A stretch of DNA of 64,000 bases from Aliiruegeria lutimaris (GTDB lineage: Bacteria > Pseudomonadota > Alphaproteobacteria > Rhodobacterales > Rhodobacteraceae). The stretch lies in the NCBI RefSeq assembly GCF_900099935.1, contig NZ_FNEK01000028.1, positions 1 to 64,000 of the forward strand. Direction: 5' to 3'. The notes under the pieces are model-generated. The model did no database searches and was not told where the DNA came from. It saw only the letters and a program-made list of their open reading frames with translations. Made by a program: the position numbers and the translations under genes. This document shows positions 45,456 through 55,691 of the stretch, in pieces (position 1 is the first letter of the stretch; each line of letters starts with the position of its first letter).

Positions 45456-46205
45456 TTGACCAACACGCTCGTGGTTTCGGCTCATCCCGAGCCGGACTCC
45501 TTCACTGCCGCCTGGGCGCGGGCCTCCGCCGAGGCGGCTGCCGGTGCGGGCGACGTTGCCACCTCCGATCTCTACGCGATGGGGTTCGACCCTGCCGAGC
45601 GGGCGGAACTCTATCGCCACGAAGGGCGTTTCGATCCATTGCGGGTCCAGGAGGCGGCGGCCGCCGCCGGCACGCTTCCGCCGGAACTGGCAGCGGAGGT
45701 GGCCAAGATCCGTGCCGCCGACCTGCTGATCCTGCATTTCCCGATCTGGTGGTTCGGGCCGCCCGCGATGCTCAAAGGGTGGTTCGACAGGGCGTTGGTG
45801 CACGGGGCGCTGCACGCTGTCGAGCGGCGTTTCGAGGACGGCCCTTGCGCGGGGAAGCGCGCACTGATGTGCGTCTCCACCGGCTGCCGGGCGGAAGAAT
45901 GCGGGCCGGACGGGCGGGAGGGCGATCTGCGCCTGCTGCTTTGGCCGCTGGCCCATGCGCTGCGCTATTGCGGTTTCACCGTCTTGGAGCCGGTCTGCGT
46001 GCATGAGGTTCACGGGTATCACGAAGCGCCCGCGCGCGATGCCTTCGCCGCACGCATCGCCTGCGTTCTGGAACAGCAGGCCGCGGTGATAGACGGGCTG
46101 GCGAGCCGGCCGGTCTGGGCGTCCAACCCGTCTTCGGATTTCGACAGCCTTGGGCGGCTCCTTCCCGGCGCGCCGGTCCTGTCGCCCTTCATCCGCCACG
46201 CGTGA
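45456..46205 (+). CDS. Flavodoxin-fold NAD(P)H dehydrogenase (quinone), MdaB/KefF-like
   Basis: 249 aa from TTG45456, which has GAGGA six bases upstream; the ATG at 45423 would overlap the ABM gene by 26 bases. It starts with LVVSAHPEPDSFTAAW (FMN/FAD phosphate loop) and has LLILHFPIWWFGPPAMLKGWFDRAL, the typical NQO-family segment, and TGCRAEECGPDGREG. It reduces quinones by two electrons. It follows the ABM protein in one operon. Confidence 0.85.
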   Translation: MTNTLVVSAHPEPDSFTAAWARASAEAAAGAGDVATSDLYAMGFDPAERAELYRHEGRFDPLRVQEAAAAAGTLPPELAAEVAKIRAADLLILHFPIWWFGPPAMLKGWFDRALVHGALHAVERRFEDGPCAGKRALMCVSTGCRAEECGPDGREGDLRLLLWPLAHALRYCGFTVLEPVCVHEVHGYHEAPARDAFAARIACVLEQQAAVIDGLASRPVWASNPSSDFDSLGRLLPGAPVLSPFIRHA

Positions 46206-46282
46206 TTTTTCGCGAAAGTGACCTGTATCAATGTAGGTGATTGATTTTCGGTAGATACTCGCCGCGTGTACGGGAGGGAAAA

Positions 46283-46690
46283 ATGTACCACAAGATCCTC
46301 GTGCCGGTGTCCTTCGATGATGACGCAAAGATCAGCGCTGCGCTTGATGTCGCGCGTGCCCTGTCGGCGCCCGAAGCGGAGATCACCCTACTTCATGTCA
46401 TGGAGCATATTCCTGCCTATGCCATGCATTACATGCCGCTCGATCTGTCCGAGGCCACACGCGAAGGGCTGATGGCCGAACTTGCCCGGTTCGCCGCCCA
46501 GGTGCCGAACGGGCATGGTGTGCTCGTCGAAGGCCATGCAGGCCGAACGATCCTCGACTATGCCGAGGAGCACGGCAAGGATTGCATTATCATTGCCAGC
46601 CATCGGCCGGGTATGGCGGACTACCTGCTCGGCAGCACAGCGGCGCAGGTCGTGCGTCATGCCGCCTGCGCGGTGATGGTCGTACGCTGA
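46283..46690 (+). CDS. Universal stress protein UspA family (copy 2)
   Basis: 135 aa from ATG46283, with GGGAGGGAAAA directly upstream. MYHKILVPVSFDDDAKIS at the start and IASHRPGMADYLLGSTAAQVVRHA at the end are near copies of the usp gene 1.7 kb upstream. The two likely form homo- or heterodimers. It is tail to tail with the DUF218 gene, four bases away. Confidence 0.92.
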   Translation: MYHKILVPVSFDDDAKISAALDVARALSAPEAEITLLHVMEHIPAYAMHYMPLDLSEATREGLMAELARFAAQVPNGHGVLVEGHAGRTILDYAEEHGKDCIIIASHRPGMADYLLGSTAAQVVRHAACAVMVVR

Positions 46691-46694
46691 CGCG

Positions 46695-47264
46695 TCAGGG
46701 CGCAGATGGCGCCCGCAGCAGATACCACAGATAGGCAAATGCTTCGCGGAGCATGGTTTTCAGCTTGCGCGCGGTGAGAGGGCCGGGCGGCACTGGCGGT
46801 GCGTCCATGCAGCTAAGGCCCAATCGCCTTGCAATAAGGCGCGCGCGCGGGAGGTGGTATCCGTCGGTGACGATGCACACCTGGTGCGTGCCGATTTCCT
46901 GTAGAATCGGCCGGGCGTAGGCGATGTTTTCGAGCGTGCGCATCGAATGCGCCTCTTGCCGGATTGCAGCTTCCGGGATCCCGGCCTGCCGGCAGATCCC
47001 GGCGATCACCGAAGCTTCGCTGGGCGGGTTCTTCCCGAGCCCGCCACAGCCGATGATATGCGTGACATGACCGTCCCGGAAAAGGCGCGCGGCGTGCAGG
47101 GCGCGGCGACGCAGAGTGGGGGACGGTTGTCCGTCCGCCCAGACGGCGGCGCCCAGCACGAGCGCGGCGACCAGACGGGTGTCTGGCGTGGCGGGCGGAA
47201 TCGCGGCGCGCTCATTCGTGGTTGGACTGGCTGCGGGGGGCAGCTCGGGATGCGGATCGGACAT
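46695..47264 (-). CDS. YdcF-type DUF218 protein
   Basis: 189 aa from ATG47264. DUF218 features: ALVLGAAVWADGQPSPTLRRRALHAARLF, HIIGCGGLGKNPPSEASVI, EAHSMRTLENIAYA and VTDGYHLPRARLIARRLGL. Members bind S-adenosylmethionine or take part in envelope polysaccharide traffic. There is no signal peptide here and only a weak C-terminal hydrophobic segment. The function is unknown in this setting. Confidence 0.8.
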   Translation of the reverse strand: MSDPHPELPPAASPTTNERAAIPPATPDTRLVAALVLGAAVWADGQPSPTLRRRALHAARLFRDGHVTHIIGCGGLGKNPPSEASVIAGICRQAGIPEAAIRQEAHSMRTLENIAYARPILQEIGTHQVCIVTDGYHLPRARLIARRLGLSCMDAPPVPPGPLTARKLKTMLREAFAYLWYLLRAPSAP

Positions 47265-47331
47265 GGGTCGAGATATAGCCGATCCGCGCGGGTTCAAAAG
47301 GGCTCTGCGCCCGGAAGCGGTCGTTCTGCGG

Positions 47332-48087
47332 TCAGAATTCGAGCCACGCGCCGACTTTAATCCCCTGCGCGTCGTCATTTCGCACGCCAACCGTGTCGGC
47401 GGATTCCAGGCTGATGTGCCGGTTGATCCGCATCACGTAGGTCGGAACCGCGCGGGTATAGATGTCGAAATCGTCCATGGCGCCCGATTGCATCTGGAGA
47501 AAGAACGTGGAGCGTTCAGTCGGTTTGAAACCAAGGGTCGAATCGACTTTCCAGTAGACGGACTCCGTCTTTTCGAGCGTCGCCACTTTCGCATCCACCT
47601 CGGCCCAGCCGTCAAACCAGCGTGTTTCGAAGCCGCGCCCCCAGGCGAGGCCGAGTCGCAACTGGGTGTCGTTGATTTGCCGCCAGTCCCTGTACCCGCC
47701 AAGCCCGATCTCGATTCCGTAGCTGCTGCGCCAGTTGGGACGGGAATAGTTCTTGCGCAGGAAGAAGACGGAGCTCTGCGTTTCCTGCTTCGGGCGGCTG
47801 TTCCGGTCGAGACCGAAGGTCAGCGTTTCGGAAAGGCCAAGCTCGACGAAGAAACCGAGTTCTTCCGTAAGCTCGACAGGTTCGACGCCGGGAATTTTAT
47901 AGGTAAGACCGGTCACGTAACCTTGCATGTCGCCGAAGGTCGAATAGGAGACGGAGGCGAAAACGCGATCCGTTCCACGTGGCCAACCGCCACCGGCCTC
48001 GCAAGCGGGCGCTGTTGCGAAGATCATGGCGAGCACGCCGTGAATCAGGAGAACGGCACGAGTCCACATGCCCCGACGCTCGTTCAT
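47332..48087 (-). CDS. Outer-membrane-barrel-like secreted hypothetical protein
   Basis: 251 aa from ATG48087 (or 245 aa from ATG48069). Signal peptide WTRAVLLIHGVLAMIFATAPACEA. The rest alternates polar and hydrophobic residues with many aromatic ends (RVFASVSYSTFG, SVFFLRKNYSR, YGIEIGLGGYRDW, TQLRLGLAWGRGF) and closes in Phe (GAWLEF), all typical for a beta-barrel. No family recognised. Confidence 0.7.
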   Translation of the reverse strand: MNERRGMWTRAVLLIHGVLAMIFATAPACEAGGGWPRGTDRVFASVSYSTFGDMQGYVTGLTYKIPGVEPVELTEELGFFVELGLSETLTFGLDRNSRPKQETQSSVFFLRKNYSRPNWRSSYGIEIGLGGYRDWRQINDTQLRLGLAWGRGFETRWFDGWAEVDAKVATLEKTESVYWKVDSTLGFKPTERSTFFLQMQSGAMDDFDIYTRAVPTYVMRINRHISLESADTVGVRNDDAQGIKVGAWLEF

Positions 48088-48144
48088 CTCGGTTAAGAAG
48101 TGGTTACCCTTTTCGCCTTGCCGGAGCTTTGCCGGCCGCCGGGC

Positions 48145-48465
48145 TCAGGCCACTTTGTGCAAGCGCTCGTGCGGTTGCGCATGGGCGTGCGGGGAGATCG
48201 CCGGTTGCGTGTCCGGATCCTGCTTCCGCATTTCGTTGAAGATCACGTAGAGCAACAACACGAAGGACGAGGCAACGCCGGTCGCGAAAAAAATCGCGAT
48301 CGTTCTCAGCCAACCATTGCCGACATAGAGTGACAGGCCCGCGCAGCTCGCTGCGATCAGGGCCGACACCAGAACCAGACCAACCACCATGAACTTCCCC
48401 AAGCCCTCGGCGGTTTCTGCCTGAGGTATTCTTCCCGTGGTCTTCGCCATGGCATCTGCACCCAT
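48145..48465 (-). CDS. Small two-helix membrane protein
   Basis: 106 aa, or 101 aa from the in-frame ATG48450. There are two hydrophobic helices: KFMVVGLVLVSALIAASCAG (about 24-44) and LRTIAIFFATGVASSFVLLLYVIF (about 53-76). The C-terminal tail is His-rich (PHAHAQPHERLHKVA). No family recognised. The remnant of an IS element lies directly upstream and may have replaced its original promoter. Confidence 0.6.
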   Translation of the reverse strand: MGADAMAKTTGRIPQAETAEGLGKFMVVGLVLVSALIAASCAGLSLYVGNGWLRTIAIFFATGVASSFVLLLYVIFNEMRKQDPDTQPAISPHAHAQPHERLHKVA

Positions 48466-48486
48466 AGCCAGTCCGCCGATGGCAGG

Positions 48487-48617
48487 CTAAGGTCGGAGCC
48501 GCGCCTTTTGTTCGTCAGTCAGCCAGAAAAGATTGCTCATCACGCCCCCTGAAGTTTGGGAGCTTGAATCAAGATCACGCGGAGACCGCAACCAAATTAA
48601 TGGGTCCAGAGCCTAGT
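48487..48617 (-). pseudogene. IS5-family insertion sequence remnant
   Basis: From ATG48540 the minus strand reads MSNLFWLTDEQKARLRP and then a TAG. This is the N-terminus of a widespread IS5-type transposase (usually ...RLRPFFPKSHG). Only 17 codons remain; the rest has been deleted. The bases upstream, up to GGGTCCAGAGCCTAGTG near 48601-48617, look like that element's left end. It is a decayed insertion between the small membrane protein and uvrB. Confidence 0.7.
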
Positions 48618-48650
48618 GGATTACGGAGATTGGAAGTCACTGGCAGATAG

Positions 48651-50846
<2,196 letters not shown>

Positions 50847-51225
50847 GGGCGAGTCGCCTTGGTTGGGGCAATGGTCCGGTTTTGTTCCATTTCAACTGCC
50901 CAAGGGCAAAGTGCAAGTAAGCGCCTTGTGAACGGGCGGGCAGGCGCTTGTTCTTGCCCGCTTATTTGTTTCCAGGGTGGCGGAAATGCGCCGCGTGGGG
51001 GATCATTAGTTCCCGGATGGGGTGAATTGGCTGGCGATTCGAACAAAATGACGCTACGTTAAGTCCACGCAGCAGTACGGTTGTCGGCCGGTTCGCCTCA
51101 CGACCCACCCCCATTCCCTCGACGCCGGCTGGCAACCTCCCTCCACCCTCCCGAGACAGATTGGCCCCTTGCACAAAGGGGCCAGCTTGGCGATATATTC
51201 GCCAGGATCCAAGGAGAGAGTGCCC
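50847..51225. other. Spacer between uvrB and the complex I accessory gene, with a strong hairpin
   Basis: The 379 bases hold no convincing gene. TGGCCCCTT (51162-51170), loop GCACA and AAGGGGCCA (51176-51184) form a perfect 9-bp stem. It sits 42 bases before the start of the downstream plus-strand gene, so it would lie in its leader if the promoter is further upstream. The rest probably contains the uvrB promoter. Confidence 0.5.
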
Positions 51226-51537
51226 ATGCGCGCGCGTATCTATCAGCCTGCAAAGAATGCCATGCAATCGGGGACCGGAAAGACGAAGGTCTGGATGCTC
51301 GAGATGGTACCCGAGGGGGGCCGCGCGATTGATCCGCTGATGGGCTGGCCGAGCAATTCGGACATGGCCGCCCAGATCAAGCTGAAATTCGACAGCCGCG
51401 AAGCCGCCGTGGATTATGCGAAAGCCAAGGGGATCGACTATGTTCTGGTCGAGCCCAAGAAGCGCAAGCCGGTCATTCGCAAGAATGGCTATGGCGAGAA
51501 TTTCGCCACCAACCGCCGCACGGTCTGGACGCACTGA
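51226..51537 (+). CDS. NDUFS4-like complex I accessory subunit (ETC complex I subunit region)
   Basis: 103 aa from ATG51226, with AAGGAGAGAG upstream. The pattern ARIYQPAKNAMQSGTGKTKVWMLE, then DPLMGWPSNSDM, then KLKFDSREAAVDYAKAKGI and KPVIRKNGYGENFATNR is that of the 18-kDa (AQDQ/NDUFS4) subunit. This subunit is shared by mitochondria and Alphaproteobacteria, which supports the taxonomic assignment. It binds the NADH-dehydrogenase arm. It is transcribed alone. Confidence 0.9.
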   Translation: MRARIYQPAKNAMQSGTGKTKVWMLEMVPEGGRAIDPLMGWPSNSDMAAQIKLKFDSREAAVDYAKAKGIDYVLVEPKKRKPVIRKNGYGENFATNRRTVWTH

Positions 51538-51563
51538 TCCATCGCATCGGGATGACATGAAGA

Positions 51564-51589
51564 ACCGCCCGAGCGTGGCTCCGGGCGGT
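51564..51589. terminator. Hairpin between convergent genes
   Basis: ACCGCCCG (51564-51571) pairs with CGGGCGGT (51582-51589), loop of 10 bases. It lies 26 bases after the complex I gene and 28 before the BKACE stop. It is likely a two-way terminator, with only a short TT after it on the plus strand. Confidence 0.6.
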
Positions 51590-51617
51590 TTGCCTGTATT
51601 TGCGAAGATGGTCCGGT

Positions 51618-52454
51618 TCAGGCGGTCTTGAGCGGCCGTTCGAGGATCTCGCGCGCCTGCTGCCAGGTGGCGACGGGGCGCTCGTATTTCTCGCAAAGCT
51701 CGACCGCGCGCCTGACCAGCGCCGCGTTGGAGGGGGCAAGCGTGTTGGCGTCCAGCCGGACGTTGTCTTCAAGGCCCGTGCGCGTGTGGCCGCCCGCGGC
51801 AATACTCCACTCGTTCACGGTGATCTGGAACCGGCCGATGCCCGCGGCGCACCACTCGGCCTCGGGGGCGAGGCGCTCCATGGTGCGGATGTAGTAGTCG
51901 AACACATCCTTATCCACGGGCACGGCGTTCTTCACACCCATGACGAATTGCACGTAGAGCGTGCCGGGAATGCGCCCGTCGCGGTTCATGGCGACGGCCT
52001 GATGGATGTGGCTGAGATCGAAGGCCTCGACCTCGGGCTTCACGTCGTATTTGCGCATTTCGCTGGCGAGCCAGTCCACCAGGTCGGGCGGATTCTCGTA
52101 GACGCGGGTCGGGAAGTTGTTCGAACCCACCGACAGCGAGGCCATGTCGGGCGCCAGCGGAAGCATGCCGCCGCGCGCTGCGCCGGCGCCGGAGCGGCCG
52201 CCGGTGGAGAATTGCAGGATCATGCCCGGGCAGTGCTTTTCCAGCCCTTCCTTCAGGCGGCCGAATTTCTCCGGGTCCGAGCTGGGGGAGCCGTCATCGT
52301 TGCGGACGTGGCAATGCGCGATGCTCGCCCCGGCTTCGAAGGATTCGTGGACGCTCTCGATCTGTTCGGAGACCGTGATCGGAACGGAGGGATTGTTTTG
52401 CTTGGTTGCAACCGATCCGGTGATCGCGACGCAGATGATGCATGGTTTGGCCAT
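51618..52454 (-). CDS. BKACE (DUF849) beta-keto acid cleavage enzyme
   Basis: 278 aa from ATG52454. TIM barrel of the 3-keto-5-aminohexanoate cleavage enzyme family. Zinc ligands are in AHCHVRND near residue 47, and a second His pair in the family lies further on (SHIHQAV). The motif QFVMGVKNAVP and the C-terminal VNEWSIAAGGHTRTGLEDN are typical. These enzymes cleave beta-keto acids with acetyl-CoA. The substrate cannot be read and no pathway partner is next to it. Confidence 0.85.
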   Translation of the reverse strand: MAKPCIICVAITGSVATKQNNPSVPITVSEQIESVHESFEAGASIAHCHVRNDDGSPSSDPEKFGRLKEGLEKHCPGMILQFSTGGRSGAGAARGGMLPLAPDMASLSVGSNNFPTRVYENPPDLVDWLASEMRKYDVKPEVEAFDLSHIHQAVAMNRDGRIPGTLYVQFVMGVKNAVPVDKDVFDYYIRTMERLAPEAEWCAAGIGRFQITVNEWSIAAGGHTRTGLEDNVRLDANTLAPSNAALVRRAVELCEKYERPVATWQQAREILERPLKTA

Positions 52455-52541
52455 GGCCCAGACCCTCCTGGAAGCTTCGGTCGCAGGTTCATCGCGCCGA
52501 ATACATGCCAAGGCAAGGCCTAAGGCCGAGACAAATCGGCA

Positions 52542-55385
52542 TCAGGCGACAAGGTAATCGTCTGCAATAACGCCGGGATCGGTGCCGTAGAGCACGATCG
52601 TCGTATCGCCGCAGGTGATCTCGATATTGCCGTTCTCCTGGTATTCGATGTCGATCTCGCCGCCCCCGGCGATCCGGATCGTGTCACCTTCTTCGAAATC
52701 GTAGACATTGTGCAGGGCCTCGGACGTGTCGAAGACGAACGTGTCATGGCCTTCGCCGCCCTGCAGCCAACCGCCGTCGTCGCCGGCAACCAGGATGTCG
52801 TCGCCATCGCCGCCGACAAGCAGGTCCTGCCCGTCACCGCCGGCGAGGAAGTCGTTCTCGTCGTCTCCGTAGAGGCGGTCGTCGCCGATGCCGCCCAGAA
52901 GCAGGTCCCGCCCGGAACCGCCGTGCATCATGTCATTGCCGTCCTGGCCATAGAGCCAGTCATCGTCGGCGCCGCCGTGGAGCAGGTCGTCGCCGGCGCC
53001 GCCTTCAAGGATATCCCTGCCATTGCCGCCGTCGAGGCTGTCGGAACCGAGGCCGCCATCGAGCCGGTCGTTTCCATCGTCTCCGAAGATCTGGTCGCTG
53101 CCATCCTCGCCATAAAGGCGGTCATCCTCGGCGCCACCCGCGAGCGTGTCGTTCCCTGTACTGCCATAGAGATAATCCCTGCCGGTTCCGCCATCGAGCG
53201 AGTCGTCGCCGGCGCCGCCGTAGAGCTTGTCATTGCCGGCGTTGCCGATCAGCACGTCTGCGCCGACACCGCCATCCAGGAAGTCCCTGCCATCGCCGCC
53301 ATCCAGGATGTCGGCGCCGCCTTCGCCATACATCCAGTCATCGTCCTCCATGCCATAGAGCGCGTCCTGGCCATTGCCGCCATACATCTTGTCCCGGCCT
53401 GCGCCGCCGTTCAGTTGGTCATCCTGTCCCTCGCCCCAAAGCGTATCGTCCTCGTCGCCACCAAACAGCTGGTCCCGCCCATCGCCGCCCCAAAGCTCGT
53501 CCCGGCCTGTGCCGCCGTCCAGAATGTCATGGCCGGTGCCCCCGTAGAGGCGGTCGTTTCCGTCTTCGCCCATGAGCAGGTCATCGCCGGCAAAGGCAAC
53601 GATCCGGTCGTTTCCCGCGCCGCCATAGATCTCGTCACTGGCATTGTCGTAGAACGCGCAATCCTCGAACTTGTCGTTGCCATCGCCCATCCAGATCCGG
53701 TCCGCTCCGCCGCCATCGATGATCTGGTCGTCGCCCGCGTCGCCGCCCACGATATCCGCGCCGGTGCCGGTATAGATCCGGTCATTGTCTTCGCCACCTT
53801 CGATCCAGTCGCATCCGGAGCCCCCGTAGAGCTTGTCGGCGCCGCCTTCTCCAAAGATCCTGTCATGCCCCTCACCGCCGGAGATCGTGTCGATCCCATC
53901 GCCGCCAAAGAGACAGTCGTTGGAACCTTCCCCGGAAATGGTGTCATTCCCGCCGAGCCCGTAAAGCGTGTCTTCGGCATAGAAACCCGTCAGCACGTCG
54001 CTGCCCTCCGTGCCGTAGAGTTCGTAGTTGAAGGTATTGCTGCGCTCGAAAACGATCTGTACGACGCCATAGCCACCGATGTCGAAAACGGCCGATCCGC
54101 CGGTATTGGTGAAGCCGGCCTCGATCGAGAGGATCGGCTCGGCATCGGGATCATCGAGCGCGCCGTCGGTGCCGAGCGCGGTGGTGGTGTAATAGTAACC
54201 GTCCAGCCCGAGCGCCGTGAGGTCCAGTTCCACCTCGCTGTCGCCCCCGTTGCGGGACGCGATATAGACCACGGTCTGATCGGCGTCTTCGTAGACATAG
54301 ACATGCCCGTCGCCATAGTCGTACCGCGCGACCAGGTCCTTTCCGGCGGTGTTGTCGGCCAGCATCGCGAAGGCTTCGCCGGAAATGGTCAGGGATGTAT
54401 CGCCCTCGTTGCCGGTGAGCGTGATGTCGGTTGTCTGCTGGACGGGCCAGGCATAGGCGGCGTCCACGCCCCGGATCACCATCTCGGAGAAGATGTAGAA
54501 CATGACCGAGGCGCCGCGCATGCCAAGATCGTCGGAATTGTTGCCGGCGACATTCCACTCGGTGACGTAGTATTCCAGGTCGCCGAAGCGCCCGCTCTCG
54601 TTCCAGCTGTCGAGATAGTCGAAGCGATAGGCTGTGTTGGCGAGGTCCGCGTAATCGCCCGAGGCGTAGTAATGGGTCACGACGGCGTCGATCGCGGCGG
54701 CGGCCTCGTCGGAGATCGCGTCGATCAGGTAATCGTTCTGAACCCAGCCCTTTTCGGTGGAATACTTGCCGTACTGGCCGCGTTGAATGGCAATTTCCGG
54801 CTCGTCCCAATCGGCGGGAACAAGACCGTCGGCCTTCAACTGGTCGATGGCTGCCTGGGAGGCCTCGGCGATGATGGAGGCGACCTGGGCGTACTCGACC
54901 ACATCCATGCCGCCGCCCAGCCAGTACTCGTTTCCAATCTCGAGAGTGACGATATCGGCGTCGCCATAGGCGCCCGACAGCAGGTGGTAGACGAAATTGT
55001 AGACATCCTGGTAGGCGGTATCGATGGGCACGCGGCTGCCGACATCGCCCTCGGTCAGCAGGCAACCGGTGGGAATGACCATGTCGACGCCAACGCCCAT
55101 CGCCGCTGCATCGGCCAGGAAATCGGAGAGCGGCTCCAGCTCGCGCCATGCCCCGCGTTCGGGATCCCAGCCCCAGGTCTTGTTGGGGTCGTTGAGGTCG
55201 AAATACCATTCGGTCACCGTGCCGCCGGGATAGCGGAGGTTGCTCAGGCCGAGATCGGTGATCGCCTCGTCATAGGTTCCATCGCCCATGCGGTCGCGGT
55301 CGATGAGGAAATTGCCGCCGAACATGTCTTCGGAGACCGTCCCCAGAGACGTATCGGAAGTTTCGAAAGAGATGGTCGTTGTCAT
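52542..55385 (-). CDS. Large RTX protein with N-terminal clan GH-A-like glycosidase domain
   Basis: 947 aa from ATG55385 (GGGGCAG upstream). There is no Sec signal. Residues 1-450 resemble clan GH-A hydrolases of the GH51/GH79/GH39 type: LRYPGG (50-55), proposed acid/base Glu153 in LEIGNEYW, proposed nucleophile Glu276 in VTEWNV. From about 450 to 890 are tandem calcium-binding nonapeptides (GGxGxDxLx), many carrying DRLYGG or DILDGG. The last 50 residues (EGDTIRIAGGG and on) are the usual uncleaved type I secretion signal. It should be exported by a type I system, possibly the exporter at 1277-4380, and act on extracellular polysaccharide. Confidence 0.85.
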   Translation of the reverse strand: MTTTISFETSDTSLGTVSEDMFGGNFLIDRDRMGDGTYDEAITDLGLSNLRYPGGTVTEWYFDLNDPNKTWGWDPERGAWRELEPLSDFLADAAAMGVGVDMVIPTGCLLTEGDVGSRVPIDTAYQDVYNFVYHLLSGAYGDADIVTLEIGNEYWLGGGMDVVEYAQVASIIAEASQAAIDQLKADGLVPADWDEPEIAIQRGQYGKYSTEKGWVQNDYLIDAISDEAAAAIDAVVTHYYASGDYADLANTAYRFDYLDSWNESGRFGDLEYYVTEWNVAGNNSDDLGMRGASVMFYIFSEMVIRGVDAAYAWPVQQTTDITLTGNEGDTSLTISGEAFAMLADNTAGKDLVARYDYGDGHVYVYEDADQTVVYIASRNGGDSEVELDLTALGLDGYYYTTTALGTDGALDDPDAEPILSIEAGFTNTGGSAVFDIGGYGVVQIVFERSNTFNYELYGTEGSDVLTGFYAEDTLYGLGGNDTISGEGSNDCLFGGDGIDTISGGEGHDRIFGEGGADKLYGGSGCDWIEGGEDNDRIYTGTGADIVGGDAGDDQIIDGGGADRIWMGDGNDKFEDCAFYDNASDEIYGGAGNDRIVAFAGDDLLMGEDGNDRLYGGTGHDILDGGTGRDELWGGDGRDQLFGGDEDDTLWGEGQDDQLNGGAGRDKMYGGNGQDALYGMEDDDWMYGEGGADILDGGDGRDFLDGGVGADVLIGNAGNDKLYGGAGDDSLDGGTGRDYLYGSTGNDTLAGGAEDDRLYGEDGSDQIFGDDGNDRLDGGLGSDSLDGGNGRDILEGGAGDDLLHGGADDDWLYGQDGNDMMHGGSGRDLLLGGIGDDRLYGDDENDFLAGGDGQDLLVGGDGDDILVAGDDGGWLQGGEGHDTFVFDTSEALHNVYDFEEGDTIRIAGGGEIDIEYQENGNIEITCGDTTIVLYGTDPGVIADDYLVA

Positions 55386-55691
55386 CTTCTGCCCCACCGT
55401 ATTGTCCGTATCCAGAAAGGTTCTGCTGCGGATCAACTCGATGGGTTGAGGTGATGATATCTGGCTTTCCCGCGACTTAACGAATTGGGGCAAAAGAAAG
55501 GCATCCCGTTACGATTTGCCTCAACGGCGCGGGGACATCGCCGGTGCAAGGGCGCGACGCGCACCCAATGGGCACGCTCGGGCCAAATTTCCGACCAAGT
55601 TGTTTGCGACTTTTCAAGGAACTAAGTTCAACCCATGCATGCAGCGCCGGAGCGTTCGGCGCGAAAGCCCTTTCAACACAAGGATCGCCTT

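Noticed and set aside
50847-51060. LexA (SOS) box upstream of uvrB
   Set aside because: GTTC and GAAC words occur, but none with the GTTC-7-GTTC spacing expected in Alphaproteobacteria.
52710-55454. A 914-codon plus-strand frame rich in Val, Ala, Ile
   Set aside because: Exact antisense of the RTX repeats; its periodicity is only the complement of GGxGxD codons.
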